Assembly: GCA_947034885.2 (NCBI GenBank)
Contig: OX344758.2
Span: 10,356,501 to 10,420,500, forward strand
Source of the DNA: Thuidium tamariscinum
Lineage: Eukaryota > Streptophyta > Bryopsida > Hypnales > Thuidiaceae
Reading direction: 5' to 3'
DNA length: 64,000 bases
The position numbers and the translations under genes were made by a program. Shown piece by piece: positions 12,002 through 24,118 of this stretch; the first letter of the stretch is position 1; every line of letters starts with the position of its first letter. Below the pieces are notes generated by a model. The model was not told the origin of the DNA and ran no database searches. It saw only the letters and a program-made list of their open reading frames with translations.

Positions 12002-12886
12002 ATAAGTTTCACCCAATGTGGCACCTTAGGGCCACTTCACACTATGGCTGTCCAAAGTTGAAAGGCCGTGGCATCACTGACCTAAACTTTGGCGAGAGTT
12101 TGAAGAAATGAGCAACAAATAGGCCCAAAAATTTAAGAATTGGATCTTTTGGCCGAGGAATGGTGTGAAGCCTCCAAAGGCCAAAGTCAAAGTCCAAAGT
12201 CCAAACCTACACCATTTTTTGGGCTTCTATCCTTTATTCTCCACATTAATCCATCCAATTTCTAAAACTTTCCATGAAGCCTTTCCCGCATCATAATTTT
12301 TCAAGCAAAAAATTTTTTAAAACATATGAAAAGAGTAAAAAATGGCCTTGGAAAAAAAATCATAGCAAATACTTTCATCATCAAAGAAGGAATATGAAGG
12401 GTATAAATGGAATAAGAAGGCAGCATTGGTCATAGAATCTCCATTGTAATGTGGAGACTAAGTTTCAAACCCCAATGGCAACAATAATAGAAATTGAAAT
12501 AATAGCCCTCCTAGCTCAATCCAATGGTTGATATCTTGTCAATTTTTGAAAATAATTTGATGGACTCTCAATCATAGTTTGGGTTGGCCAAAAATGGCGA
12601 CCCAAACTATGGTCGAGAGTTTGCCACCATGACTAAACTTCGCTGCCATGTAGGCAATTTTGGGGACGTTGAATTTCGAAAGACTTTGGATTGTGCCGCA
12701 TAGTGTGAAGGCCTAAGAAGCCAAACTCTTGGTTTTTGTAATTTGATTGGCGGAGGCCGACGGACTCTTGACCTTCGACCATAGTGTGAAGCGCCCCTTA
12801 GTCAACATTCTGTAGAATTAAACTACAATTAGTAGCCAGATGCAAAGGTCAAACCAATTTAATAAACAAAAAAAAGAAATATGGTA
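12002..12886. other. Intergenic sequence, nothing recognised
   Basis: The sequence contains several short blocks that recur locally (AAAGTCAAAGTCCAAAGTCC near 12183 and GGCCGAGG / GGCGGAGGCC motifs), but no gene and no delimited transposon. A pair of inverted phrases around CTCAATCATAGTTTGGG (12568) and ACCCAAACTATGGTCGAGAG (12600) could fold into a short hairpin. Confidence 0.4.
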
Positions 12887-13261
12887 GAAACACCTAAAAT
12901 CATCCAAATAAGGAATTCAGTATAGTTAGAGGCAATTTTTTTCAAAAAATAATATTTTTATAGTATCAGCAAGCAAAAATCCTGAATATTCTCCCCCAAA
13001 AAGATTTTTTGAATGCTAAATGTAATTTCTATAATTTTCCAAAGTGTTGGCTCCCTAAACCACTAAAATTGTTCAATAGATGCCCCAAAATCTAAAAGGT
13101 GCTAAAATCAACAGTGAACCAATCAGATTTTGGTATGTGTCCTTTAATTGCGTCAACGAATTACAATCAAACAATTGTCAAACACATTCATTGCAATCTA
13201 GAGACAGTTCTAAATGAGTCTAGAGTATATTGCAAGATACAAGTGTGGTATTGGGTGTTTC
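12887..13261 (+). mobile_element. R2 MITE copy (375 bp)
   Basis: Starts GAAACACCTAAAATC and ends TTGGGTGTTTC, followed by TCCCTTAA. It shares AATAAGGAATTCAG, CTCCCTAAACCACTAAAA and AACCAATCAGATTTTGG with the other R2 copies. No coding capacity is seen. Confidence 0.8.
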
Positions 13262-15353
13262 TCCCTTAAACTTGGATACACTCACTCTTCTTAAAGGCAA
13301 GGGGAGGAGTCAAATGGTAGCTTGAACAAATCAGGCACCCATTTTCTAAATCCTGAAGGGTGAACTAGTGGCCATGAAAATCATATACCATTGATATCAT
13401 CTACTTTGAATAAGCCAAATATATTCATTGGAAGTCAAAGTAATGTACATAAATTCCCCTTTCCTTTCCAAATATGGCTATAGCTGCATTGCAAAGGAAC
13501 ATTGTAAATGATTTGTACCATTGATCTTCTTTTGACGAGAGAGATCAATGGTGCAAAATGTTTAGAGTGTTACTTCATAGTGTAGCTGTGGGTCTTCTCT
13601 AATGTTGAGGATGATTAGTTGCACTTCAATCTGTCCTACAAGGAAAAATTCTTTGACATTCATTGGTAAAATGTCCTTGTTGACATTTGATATTTAATAT
13701 GCCAAGTCTTTGTTTGGGCTCAATACAAAGGGATAGAGTGGTGTTCATTAGAGCATTTATCAAGGGACACACTATATACAACCTAGACAACAAATAGTGC
13801 CCTAGCAACACAATGACAATGACAATGAGCCAAAAAGTGGCATGCCACTTCTTAGCACACTAGTTCCCCCCTTTTCAAAAAAATCATGGGCCCTTGATTT
13901 AAAAAAAATTACTTCCCCTCAAAAATGCCGTCGATTTCTCAAAAAACCACAAGCCGTGAGATTTAATTTGAGTCATCCAAATACAAATTTAGAATATAGT
14001 ACCAAATACGGATATTAATACTTGGATATGGATATAGGTACTTGAATATTGCATACGGATATTTGAATATTGAATACAAACATGACCTATACATACTAAA
14101 TATGGATATAACATATAGATAAGACATAGAGATATGACAGACATTCTCATTACCACATACTGATTATATTGAACCCCACCCTTTCAAAATTATAAGAGGG
14201 GGTGGGGGTGAATGTAAAATCAATTTAATGAAATTCAAAATTCAAATTTTTATAATAAAATCTGAAATTTTAAAATTTTAAAATTTTAGAGCCCATTGTG
14301 ATCGGTTGTTACAATGGACTCAAAAGAGGTAGTACCTGCCTACCACATATATGAAACTTAGTACTTCAATATTTGAAGTTTTCAGTTGTGTCTAGACACA
14401 CTAACTGGGAGGTTCTAAGGGGACTCATACTAATGAACTGATGTTTTATAGTTTATACTATATAAATATCTACCTTTGTTATACATTAGTGAATAGTTAT
14501 AGAAGTATTTGGGAATTGTACTTAATTTTCAAACATCTACAGTTTTTGAAAATAAGTCCTTTTAATTTTTTTACCCCTTTTAAACCCCTATTCAATGCAG
14601 TTCTAAATTGGGAAATGCAAATTGTCTATACATGGTGATCCTAATTTAATTTCACCTTGTTGTACATTTGATGTCCCTATCTATAAGATTTGAGTGTATG
14701 GTATGCATTCTTTTAGACCATATTGTGTCGCTTATAGGGCACTATATTAGTACATGTTGTGTAAGTCTCTTTCCTCTTTTTTTTCCACTTCCTAATGCAA
14801 GCTCCTCAATTTGATGACTATTTTACATGGATCCCTAATCCACTTAACGCTTTCCATTCACCCTCTCTTTGTACTACCCCATTGGCTTGGGATGGTACGG
14901 GATTACAATTATTAGTGTTTTTGCTACCTCACTTGGAGGACACAATGTAAATTGAAAAAATGCTAGACGTGGAAAGAAGAAGCTACAAATGCTTTAAAGT
15001 TGTTGAGTGTCTTGTTGTGCTACTTGCATGCTACATTAGGTTCACTTTTTTGCCATTGTCCGTCCAAGTGTAGTTAGTTAGAGTGACCACTTGCAATTTG
15101 CATTGAAGATGTTGTTTGGGTCAACTTTCACATTATAGAATTAGGGCCAATGAATCCCACCAATCAATGATAGAATGGGGGCTTTAAAAAAATTAAACTC
15201 CCCTTTTCCACTTTTGCCTGGACCAATGAGCTTTAATGGCCCAACCCCATATAGAAGTTGACCCTTAGTTTGTTAGTTTAGAGGTATAAAGTACATCCCT
15301 TAGAAAGATTCTTCGTAGTTCTTCTTAATATTGATTGACTTCACAAGAAATGA
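13262..15353. other. Gene-free DNA with two transposon-related stretches
   Basis: The part near 13340-13660 resembles the short P subfamily (CTGAAGGGTGAACTAGTGGCC, then CAAATATATTCATTGGAAGTCAAAG) but lacks clear ends. The segment near 13505-13610 is an uninterrupted relative of the sequence flanking P7: AAAATGTTTAGAGTGTTACTTC here against the split version at 19761 and 20481. The rest is AT-rich with no recognised gene. Confidence 0.45.
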
Positions 15354-15521
15354 AGATACTCCGTTACTACTCACTAGGGTGCATGAGAATAACCCCACTA
15401 AGGTAACTAAGATACTCCATTACTACTCACTAGGGTGCATGAGAATAAAACCACTAAGGTAACTAAGATACTCCGTTACTACTCATTAGGGTGCATGAGA
15501 ATAACCCCACTAAGGTAACTA
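15354..15521. repeat. Tandem repeat, 56-bp unit, three copies
   Basis: AGATACTCC starts at 15354, 15410 and 15466. Each unit continues TTACTACTCACTAGGGTGC and AAGGTAACTA with only a few substitutions. The high identity suggests recent expansion. It is not part of a recognised gene. Confidence 0.9.
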
Positions 15522-16184
15522 CACCTAAAATCACATGCTTTCAAAAACCACACACCAGATACTTTTGTCTGCAATTATGTACTTTCACACTATTCATGAG
15601 AGTCTATGATTGCTTTTAGGAACATTTACTATTTTCAGCAACTTTGAAAATTCATAGTTTACTCATACGGTGTCCAAAAAAGTATTCTGAAGGAATCTCA
15701 AACCCCCTTGAGACTGTATACACAACCCGACAAAAAAGAAATTCTCATATAAGAATAGAAACTATGCTGAATTGCTTATTTGTGTGGTTTTAGGTGCAAT
15801 TACCTTCCACAGAATATCCTACAAGCTCTTGTGGGCAAGAGAATCCATGACAAAGGCCACAAGCATGGGGCTGGCCGCCGCAAGTGGGCAAATGAAGGAG
15901 GTATCCCCAGGCGCAGCTCAAATGGGATGGGAGGTACTATGCAGGAGGGATGCTATTGCCAGCCAGCATGGGGCCTTGGGCCTCAGACCCCACCCCCCAT
16001 GCCCTGTCCCGCTGGGTGCACCTCCCATTGCGGTTTGTGTCCCTCCCCTCCCGCTGGGCTGCACTCATCATGCAGCCCGGACCCCCTTGCATGGTCTCGT
16101 CAAGTTGCATGCAAATTGGTTGGGTCAAATTGCATAAGAGCATCACCACCCGTCTGTCAAAATTCGGCTTGCAAAATGCAGGTC
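15522..16184. other. Intergenic DNA with a GC-rich patch
   Basis: From about 15860 to 16140 the sequence is strikingly GC- and C-rich compared with the flanks, for example around CCCACCCCCCATGCCCTGTC. Overlapping open frames of 121, 135, 80 and 70 codons on both strands follow from this composition. None shows a domain I know, and I do not call a gene. Confidence 0.45.
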
Positions 16185-16592
16185 TAAGGTAGAAGGCTCT
16201 TAAATGGAGCAGGTTGTAAAATGGTGCCCTACCTCAAATGTACAATATTTGCAAATTTACAAATATTATATTATTTGTATATTTATTATAATATTTGTAC
16301 ATTTGACTTGTTAAGCGGAAGGGCTTGCAAATTGTTTCTTTTTCATAGCCTACAACAGTGTATTGACAATGTACATTTTAGCTAGGGCACCATTTTAGAG
16401 CCCTATGCTCTTTCAACTTCAAATTTTGATAACTAATTCCACAAAGCTCAAATAAATATGAAACAACTTGGGTTAAATGTCAATTCTACTTCTCTTTCAA
16501 GGAAAATTTATTGAAAAATATATCTAAAAGTTCTACCTCCCTAAAATTTTGTTTTAGACCTCAGATGGTCCATTATAGGACCTCTTACCTTA
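16185..16592 (-). mobile_element. R1 MITE copy, reverse orientation, with AT-rich insert
   Basis: Starts TAAGGTAGAAGGCTCTTAAATGG and ends GGACCTCTTACCTTA; both are R1 ends. It is 408 bp, about 80 longer than the reference copy, because of an AT-rich stretch of repeated ATATTTGTA/ATATTATA words at about 16240-16310. The TTAA near the left end is intact, so this is a second empty site for the P insertions seen in other copies. Confidence 0.75.
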
Positions 16593-17610
16593 TCCAATTT
16601 GCAAGCCGATGTCAAAGGAGTCGCCCCACCCATCCAGTTGGTAGGCCTGTTAACAGGCCATCCACACATGACTTGGCAATAGGAAATGAGGTGAATCGCT
16701 TGGTCGGAGCTTCCACCGAAGATTAGGAGAACTCTTTGCATCTTGTCATTTCCTATTTTGCAAGCCGCAAAGCCGCTAGCAAAATGATCTCAATTTGCAG
16801 GCAAATGTCTACTTGGAAGCCTTCCCCCTTAACAAATAATCTGTTTTGTTAGATGGGTGGGGTTGTTTCGGAGGTGCCTCTTAACAAGTCATCCATTTTC
16901 CCAGACGGGTGTGGATACTCTAAGTAGGTCAGGGACGGAGGAGGAATTGGTTGTTTTTTGCATGCATTTGAGGGTCCAGAATCCGGGGTCCGGGATGCCT
17001 AAAGTGCTCATGTTCCATGTGGAACCGAAGGCATTGGACTCTTTGATCCATATTCCTAGTATAATTGACACTTGAGAGCATCTAAAAGATCTAAATCCTG
17101 TTTGTTACTCATTATTCCAAATTAAAAATGTTGGAGAGAATGTTTGGGATCAATGGAAGCTACTTTGAGGAAGCCTTTGAGCAACTACGAACATAATAAT
17201 AAAAATTGGGTATTGCTGTAGGGCACACGTGCTTGCAAACTAATAGTGTTGCAAGATTCTTCTACAATCACTTCTATTATTTTTCAAGTGCAATCCTATG
17301 CATTGTTTATGCAATTCATACACTATTGCACTTTCATGCAATCTTGATCAATTGAACGAGAACTCTAATTTTGGTGAATTTTTGAAGCAAAATTTTATGA
17401 TTTCATATGTATTAAGTGGTTGGAAATCATCAAATGATGAAATTGGACCATTCACTAGCGCGCATCTCTTAGAGATGTCCACTAGCCCATCACTCTTTTC
17501 TTTCGGTGAAAAACTCAAAAAATATTCAGAAGACTTTACTTTAGAGGGGTCAATGTTGGGGGGGTGATATGTCCAAAATGTTGTGAAATAAATATCTACT
17601 TATTGAAACT
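16593..17610. other. Intergenic sequence, no gene recognised
   Basis: Moderate GC content up to 17080, AT-rich after. The phrase TTTGCAAGCCG recurs at about 16600 and 16758. The 72- and 89-codon plus-strand frames (16857-17075, 17298-17567) have no motif I can place. Confidence 0.4.
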
Positions 17611-17849
17611 AGACCCTACATATAAAATTGTTTGGAATTTTCAAGGTAAGAGCCCTTATTTGTGCCATGTGAATTTGTATGTTACTTTATGGCCACTATG
17701 TATTAGTGGAGAACATTTGAAAGTTTAGAATACCCTACGTGTAAAATTGTTTGGAACTCTCAAGGTAAGAGCCCTTATTTGTGCCATGTCGCTTTGTCTG
17801 TTACTTTATGACCACTATGTATTAGTGGAGGACATTTGGAAGTTTAGAA
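17611..17849. repeat. Tandem duplication, 119-bp unit, two copies
   Basis: CAAGGTAAGAGCCCTTATTTG occurs at 17642 and again at 17761. The flanking sequence (TTGTTTGGAA before, CACTATGTATTAGTGGAG after) is repeated with it, giving two units of 119 bases with scattered differences. Confidence 0.85.
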
Positions 17850-18810
17850 TATATTTAATATCCATTTCACTTGTGTAAAAAAAAAGAAAAAAATTTGAAA
17901 GTTTAGAATATTCCCTACTGAAATACTGTGTAGTGGTGCAAATAGAATGGCTCAGTGGAGTCCAGTGGGCTGTTTGATTCTCCATTGACCTCCAACTGCG
18001 TTCCTTGGGCCTCCGCCTCAGAAAACGAATTGAGCTGGTCCTGGTCCCCAATCCCCCAACACGGCGAAGGGAATTCTCAAGCTGCCAGTCTACGAATAAG
18101 TTGATACCTAGGGGTATCAAGCTGATACCCACCTATAAGTTGATATCTGGGAACACAGATTCCCAGGGGAAGGATCAATTGATTCCCTGAAAGAGAGCTA
18201 GTCAGTCAAACCCACTCAGAAGGAATCTTTGACTAGGAGGATCAGTTGGAGACTTGGAGGAACAACTGAAGTTTTCCATTTCTCAATGATTGGAAATTTA
18301 TACACAGTAACTTACAACATCCCCATGCCTGTAATTCAAAGCAACACTTGTTGTGGCCCACAGTGGTCTACAGCTTTGGATACAGGAGATTTTTGCATGA
18401 ATAAGACTGTATTTGACAAATTTGGAACGGTTGTTTGCTAGGCATAGTCATGAAAAAAATTTGAAATTTTTCAAGAACTAATCTAACTCAATATGAAAAT
18501 TCTATGCCTGCATAAAGGGTTGTTTCCTTGTATTTCTATGTGTACATCAAACAAAGTCAGCAAGGTACTAGTACTCTGTGAAGTTCCAGTGTAGTCATAG
18601 TGACTGGCTAGGCTGGTGCAAGCAGTTGAGGCACTAGGTGAGTTGAAGGTGAAATTTCAAATTTGCATCACTTGAATACTTTGATAGTGTTGTAGATTTA
18701 CATTTGAGTTTTGTATGTTTGATTTGCATCACTTGAATGCTTCAATTGCACTCCACTTTTAGACTTGAAAGATAAATTTTGAGTTTTGTAGGAAAAGTTG
18801 CAAAAAACAC
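17850..18810. other. Intergenic sequence, no gene recognised
   Basis: A patch at 17945-18200 contains several short direct and inverted words (GATACC, AAGTTGATA, TTCCCAGGG) and small frames on both strands. The rest is ordinary AT-rich sequence. Confidence 0.4.
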
Positions 18811-19370
18811 ATGTAAGGCTGAACCTCCTTCTTCTAGAATACTTCTCAGTCACTCTTAACTTCTTGGATTAATATGAGATTTTAGCCACACAAACTAGAC
18901 TAGTATGCACAAATTTCCCAATTTTTTTAATTGCAAACGGACACTGTATGAAGAAGAAAGAAGTTGCTATAGTCACTATAATCCAGAAATGTCAAGATTT
19001 GCAACTTTGAAGTACTACCAAACATTCAAAACAACTTTGATTGCCATGAAAATTTGACTACAATAACTAGACTTCTAAAGGAACAAAATCCAAATTTTTT
19101 TAATAAAAATAAACATTGGATGAAGGAGATACAAGCCTCCAAGTTGCAGCCATCAATTGCAGTTTGGTGAATTCAAATTGAACCTGTGAACTTCAATTGG
19201 CTCCAAAAAAAATGTACATCTTGGATTGATGTGAAAATTTTATCACACAAACTAGACTAATATGTGCAACTTTTCCAATAAGTTTCATTGAATTCAGACA
19301 TCAAATGTAAAAGTTATAGTACTTTGAATTGGACTTTAGATTATGTGAGGACACTTTTGTTTCCCTAGGT
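18811..19370. repeat. Degraded relative of the P2 transposon interior
   Basis: About 550 bases match the right half of the P2 element (22740-23290) in the same order: GCTGAACCTCCTTCT, CTTCTCAGTCACTC, TTTTAGCCACACAAACTAGA, AAAACAACTTTGATTGCCATG, TTTCATTGAATTCAGACATC, GGACACTTTTG. The terminal CCCC/TTAA structures seen on P2 are not recognisable here, so this is probably an old copy. Confidence 0.65.
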
Positions 19371-19707
19371 TATTTACAGGCAAAATTGGTTGCTATATGA
19401 CATGTGTGACTTGCACAATGCTGTCAGATTGTCCTCCAAATTTGTCCTTCCATCCTCATCATTGTCTTGTATGCAGACTTCTTATACATATGAAGCTTTT
19501 TCAAGTTGAGAATTTTTCAGAAATGAATGGTAGTGCGAATCAAAGTTTTTTCAATACAAATGTGTTGCACAATCAATTAGCTCCCACTTGCAAAACCATG
19601 GCTCCAAAAGCCACTTCCTTCATGTAGGAAATACATTGTTCATTGTGGCACCTCTTAAATATATCTTAGTATACACTGGTAGGAAAAAAACCAACTTCTT
19701 TTAAGTA

Positions 19708-19769
19708 TTAAACATTTTGAACCAATGATCTTCCTTTAAGAAGGAAGATCAGTGGTCCAAAATGTTTAA
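19708..19769. repeat. 62-base near-perfect hairpin
   Basis: TTAAACATTTTGAACCAATG at 19708 and its downstream neighbour ATCTTCCTT pair with 19741-19769 at 26 of 29 positions, around a TAAG loop. A related but shorter hairpin lies at about 13505-13564. It abuts the left TTAA of P7. It could be a transposon end or a small-RNA source; nothing shows that it is transcribed. Confidence 0.6.
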
Positions 19770-20480
19770 CTCTTAAACACTGGACCAATAACCATTGTTT
19801 TCAAGCCCATATATCCAACACTCAGTTTGTTGCCATTTTGGGACTAGATTTATATTTATTTTTTAGAGATAAAGTTACATCTCTTCTATACTTGCCAAAA
19901 GAATTTGATTTTTTTTGAGGATTTTTGAAGAAAAAGTGAAGAAAAATCATATCAAATAGAAAATTATCTCAAAAAATCTAAGAATTTCACCATGTGTGTA
20001 TATTTTAATGGCAAACATCATGGTATAAATTCAATTTCCATGTCATTCTATAATTACAATCCAATAGACATTGAATATACATCCAAAGTTCAAATTGCAA
20101 TAAAATATTCAAAATTATGATTTTTTTTCAATATTTCAATTGGAGAAGAAATTAGAGTAGATGACCTTTATTTTGTTAGTTGGGCTCAAACTCAAAAAAT
20201 ATCTTTTTTGTGAAGTAATTTCAAATTTAGAGCAAAGAGCAATAACTTTCTAAAATTCACTAAAAATAGCATTTTCTATGATCCATTTTAAGAAAAAAAA
20301 ATCTTATTCATGTGAAGATAAACACTCACAAGACTACAAAATGAATTTGGTACTCTTTAATTATAATCTTTTGTGGAAGGTCAAGCAACAAGAAATGGAT
20401 GAAAAAATGCTAGCAATTTCCTTAGACTCTAGTACAAAGTCATCCAAAAGCCACAAAATGGTGTCACCGGTGCTTTAGGG
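19770..20480. mobile_element. TTAA-flanked element P7 (711 bp)
   Basis: TTAA at 19766-19769 is followed by CTCTTAAACACTGG. The element ends CCGGTGCTTTAGGG before TTAA at 20481-20484. The ends are imperfect inverted repeats. The host sequence (AAAATGTTTAA before, AGTGTTGCTTCGAAGTG after) is continuous in the relative near 13555 (AAAATGTTTAGAGTGTTAC), which supports insertion at this point. The interior is AT-rich with no significant open frame. Confidence 0.6.
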
Positions 20481-20484
20481 TTAA

Positions 20485-22339
20485 AGTGTTGCTTCGAAGT
20501 GCAGCCATGGGGATGTTCTTAGAACCCAATAGTCAAATTTCAATATATTTTTTCCAACATCTAAGAACATCACCACTAGTCTTGTTACCATGTTTCTAAT
20601 TTTTTTGATTTTTTATGAAGTGCCATTATGATGATATTAAATCTTACAGTGTTGCTTCAAATTTCAACATTCACCCATCTATTGGATGGAGAATATCACA
20701 TTATCACATATCACATGTCCATAATTTTGTTTTCATCCACAATCTAACAATTTCATCCAAAAATTTTATTTTTTAAATTTGAAGTTGTTTAGCAAAAAAC
20801 TTCATAATTTTATACCATGTTTTAGTTCAAAATTTTAAAAAAAACAACCCTAGTTAGAGAGAGTTGCTACTACGTGAGCATAGGAGTGTGAGCTCATGAG
20901 CCTAAAAGACTAGACACCCACATTACAAGTGTCTATATTACAAAAACCTTCTATGATTATAGTGTAACTATGTTATAAATACTTATATTATAGGTGTTTA
21001 TATTATAAACACCCTCAATGGTTATATGATATCTACTTAAATATATGTTCAAGGCTCACAAGCTCTCATTTTCATGCTCACATACTAACATCATTGGACT
21101 AACTTGAATGCTTGCTTGACAAGTGTATATGTGGAATAAAATAAGGGAGAGGGAGTGGAACTAGCTATTGACATTCAAGGTCCGGTTACTTGGGTGGTGA
21201 TGCTCTTGATGATAGCACTCAAATTGGTAGCAAACCTAGCCCTTTGGTACAAAATATGGTTTGTTTTTTTGGTTGTTTAGTACCAAATTGTACCAATAAA
21301 AAAAAATTGGCCAAAAAACAATAGAAAACCAAAAAGGTTTTGCTAGAAAACTTTGAATCAACCAAAAAATTGGGATGAAATTGCCAGATTGTGAATGAAA
21401 ATAGAAGTATGTTCATGTATTATGTCATAATGTGAAATTTCCTATCTAACATGGGACTGATGAATGTTGAAATTTGGAGCATTATTATAACACTTTGTAT
21501 TGCCACTTTGGCACTTCCTAAAAAAATAAAAATTGTTGCAAAGTATTAACAATCCTCTGTATGCCTTCCTTAGCTATGCATTAGAAAAATTGGGCCAAAT
21601 TATTGAAGTGACATTTTGACACCAAAGGTCATATTTTTGATAATATAGGTAATTTTAAGTGTCATTTTATCCATACCAGATTGTTATGGAGGTGGGCACC
21701 AAATTAACTTTATTACACTTCAATGCGCTATCATAGTACCACATTCACATGCCTTGAAGTTTCTAATGTGGTAACAAAGCCTTCAATTTGGCTACGCTTT
21801 TTTACTTGGGTCTGAGCCAGTGATCACTTGGGGTGAAACCCGTTCAAGGGTGGTTGAGTCAAATCAGGGGAAGGAAGAATTGCCCCCCTTATTACCCCAG
21901 TCAACAATAGATTGACTAAATTGTCCCCTATTTAGTGCCGTTTATTTCGGATTTTCTTCACACCTCTTCACTAATTGAGAGCCTCTGATTCCAAATATGA
22001 ATTCAGAATTTGCAAAAAATAAAATTTGCAAAAAATAAAAAATTCCAGGGTTTGCCCCGGCAGGGCAATAAGGGGGTCAATTCACCCTGGCCCTGAGTCC
22101 GTGATCACCTGGGGCTCGGTCACTTTTGTGGTTGCTGGTCTCGATCATCAGTTAACTTACCTTCTACTGTATGGCCACGTGGGCGTTGGAAGTTTGGAAC
22201 ATGTCCTCGATCCATGTCACTCAGTACTTCCATCAAAATGATGGAGCAAATATCAGATTCACCACTCAATATATGGCCCCCACCTGGGCTCCCAAGCGGG
22301 TTCACAAGGGAAGCACCCTCATGCTCCCCCACAAATCAT
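20485..22339. other. AT-rich intergenic DNA
   Basis: No gene is recognised. A simple alternation of TATTA/TATAA words is seen near 20930-21010. The phrases GTGATCACTTGGGG (21820) and GTGATCACCTGGGG (22091) mark a diverged direct repeat of about 270 bases containing CCCCTTATTACCCC / GGGTCAATTCACCC blocks. A related block lies near 34440-34570. Confidence 0.4.
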
Positions 22340-22343
22340 TTAA

Positions 22344-23304
22344 CCCCTCACCGCCCAAGGTCCAACCATGCTTAAAAACTGCCTGCCTTTGCAAGTCTGA
22401 AAATTCAAAATTAGAGTAAGGTATGAAGATCTCAACCGTACAATATTGTAGTGTGTATCTTTTAGATGGTGTGGAACAAATTTTGGGTCATTTGACCGTA
22501 TAGATTGAAAGATTATAATGTTTTAGTGTTCAAAAAAGGTGCTGAAATTTTCTTAAAAACACATTTGGAGGTGAAATTGGATTTCTAAACCAACTCCAAT
22601 GAAAAAACATTAAACTACAAAGTGATTCAAAACCATAATATAAACACTTCAGTGGAAAAAAAATTCATAAAAATCACTCATTTCATTTGAAAAATGGATT
22701 TGAAATGTCAAAAACCAGTGAAAAAAGATGAAAAAATCACAACTGTGGCTGAAGCTCCTTCTACCAAAATGCTTCTCAGTCACTCAAAACGTCTTAGATG
22801 GATCTGAAATTTTAGCCACACAAAATAGATTAGTAAGTGAAACTTTTCCAACAAATATTATTGAAAAGCAATCATGTATGAAGAAGTTATGAGCCGCCAA
22901 AGTTGACTGAAATGCAAAAATGTCTAGATTTTGAACTTGGAATTGCTCCCAAACATTCAAAACAACTTGGATTGGCATGAAAATTTTAGCACAATAACTA
23001 GACTTTGAGAGGAACAAAACACAACAAGTTTTATCAAAAAAAAAGATTTTATGAAAAAGATACAATCCCCCAAAGTTGCAGCAGTCACAATGCAGTGTGC
23101 TGCATCTAAATGAACCTGTGAACTTTGAATGGCTCTCAAAAACTCAATATGTCTTTTATTGATTTGAAATTTCTTCCATAAGAACTAGATTAAAATGCGC
23201 AACTTTTCCAACAAGTTTCAATGAATTTGGACATTGGATGCAAAAGTTACAGTACTTTGAGTCTGACTGCATGGACACTTTTGGTCCTCTTGGGCGGTGA
23301 GGGG
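22344..23304. mobile_element. TTAA-flanked transposon P2 (961 bp)
   Basis: TTAA at 22340-22343 precedes CCCCTCACCGCCCAAG. The exact reverse complement CTTGGGCGGTGAGGGG ends the element at 23304, followed by TTAA at 23305-23308. The inverted ends match over 16 bases. The interior is AT-rich without a transposase frame. The right half is related to the degraded sequence at 18811-19370. As for P1, piggyBac-like affinity is inferred from target and termini only. Confidence 0.85.
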
Positions 23305-23317
23305 TTAAGTCAAGGGA

Positions 23318-23693
23318 GAAACACCCATTCCCATCCATGTACCTTGCAATGGACTGTAGAGTCACTCAAATATGTCCTTAGAGTGCAGTTAATGTATTTA
23401 CCACATGTGTCATTGTAATTTGCTGACACAATTGAGGGACATATAGGAAAATCTGGTTGGATGAATACTGATTTTTGCAAGGTTTAGTTTTGGGTGCACC
23501 TATTGCACACTTTCAGTGGTCTAGGGAGCCATCACTTCAAAAAAACATAGAAATTATATACAATGTCCGAAAATTCTATTTCTTTTTTTGAATTTTCATG
23601 ATTTTCACTTGCTAATACTAGAAAAATATCAGTTTAAAAAAAATCTCCCTCCAACTATGGTGAATTCTTTATTTGGACGGTTTTGGGTGCTTC
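23318..23693 (-). mobile_element. R2 MITE copy (376 bp)
   Basis: Bounded by GAAACACCC on the left and GGGTGCTTCC on the right, in the same orientation as the copy at 10161-10535. The interior blocks TGACACAATTGAGGGACA, GTGGTCTAGGGAGCCA and TTTTCACTTGCTAATACTAG are shared. Its left end lies ten bases from the TTAA of P2. Confidence 0.8.
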
Positions 23694-24118
23694 CACCATA
23701 CTAAGTACTCCTTCTGTCTCAAAATAAGATCCATCATTAGGGGAGATTTGAGACCCCCCAAAGATTGTGAATTTTCAAATACTCGGAATGCTGCAAGAAC
23801 CTTGGGAATGTTACCACATTGATAATTTGACATGGTTAGGTGATTTCTACATCTAGTAATATTAATTTAAACTTTCTCTTTTAGTATAAAATGCATAGCT
23901 ACAAAGTTATAGAATACCAATGAATTTAGGATCATTCTTGCATCTTGTTCCTTTAACACCCCTCACAACCATCACTTTTTGATACTAAAGTATAGGAAGT
24001 TCTAAAAGTAAGTAGGCTCCAAAATGGACCACCTTGTTAAATGTACACTCTTTGTACATGTTTCTTTTTCATAACCTTCAACAATATACCAACTTATGTA
24101 CATTTTAGGAGGTGCTCC

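Noticed and set aside
15772..16192. Overlapping frames of 121, 135, 80 and 70 codons
   Set aside because: They arise from a GC-rich patch that has few stop codons in any frame. Peptides are low-complexity Pro/Cys/His strings without family signatures.
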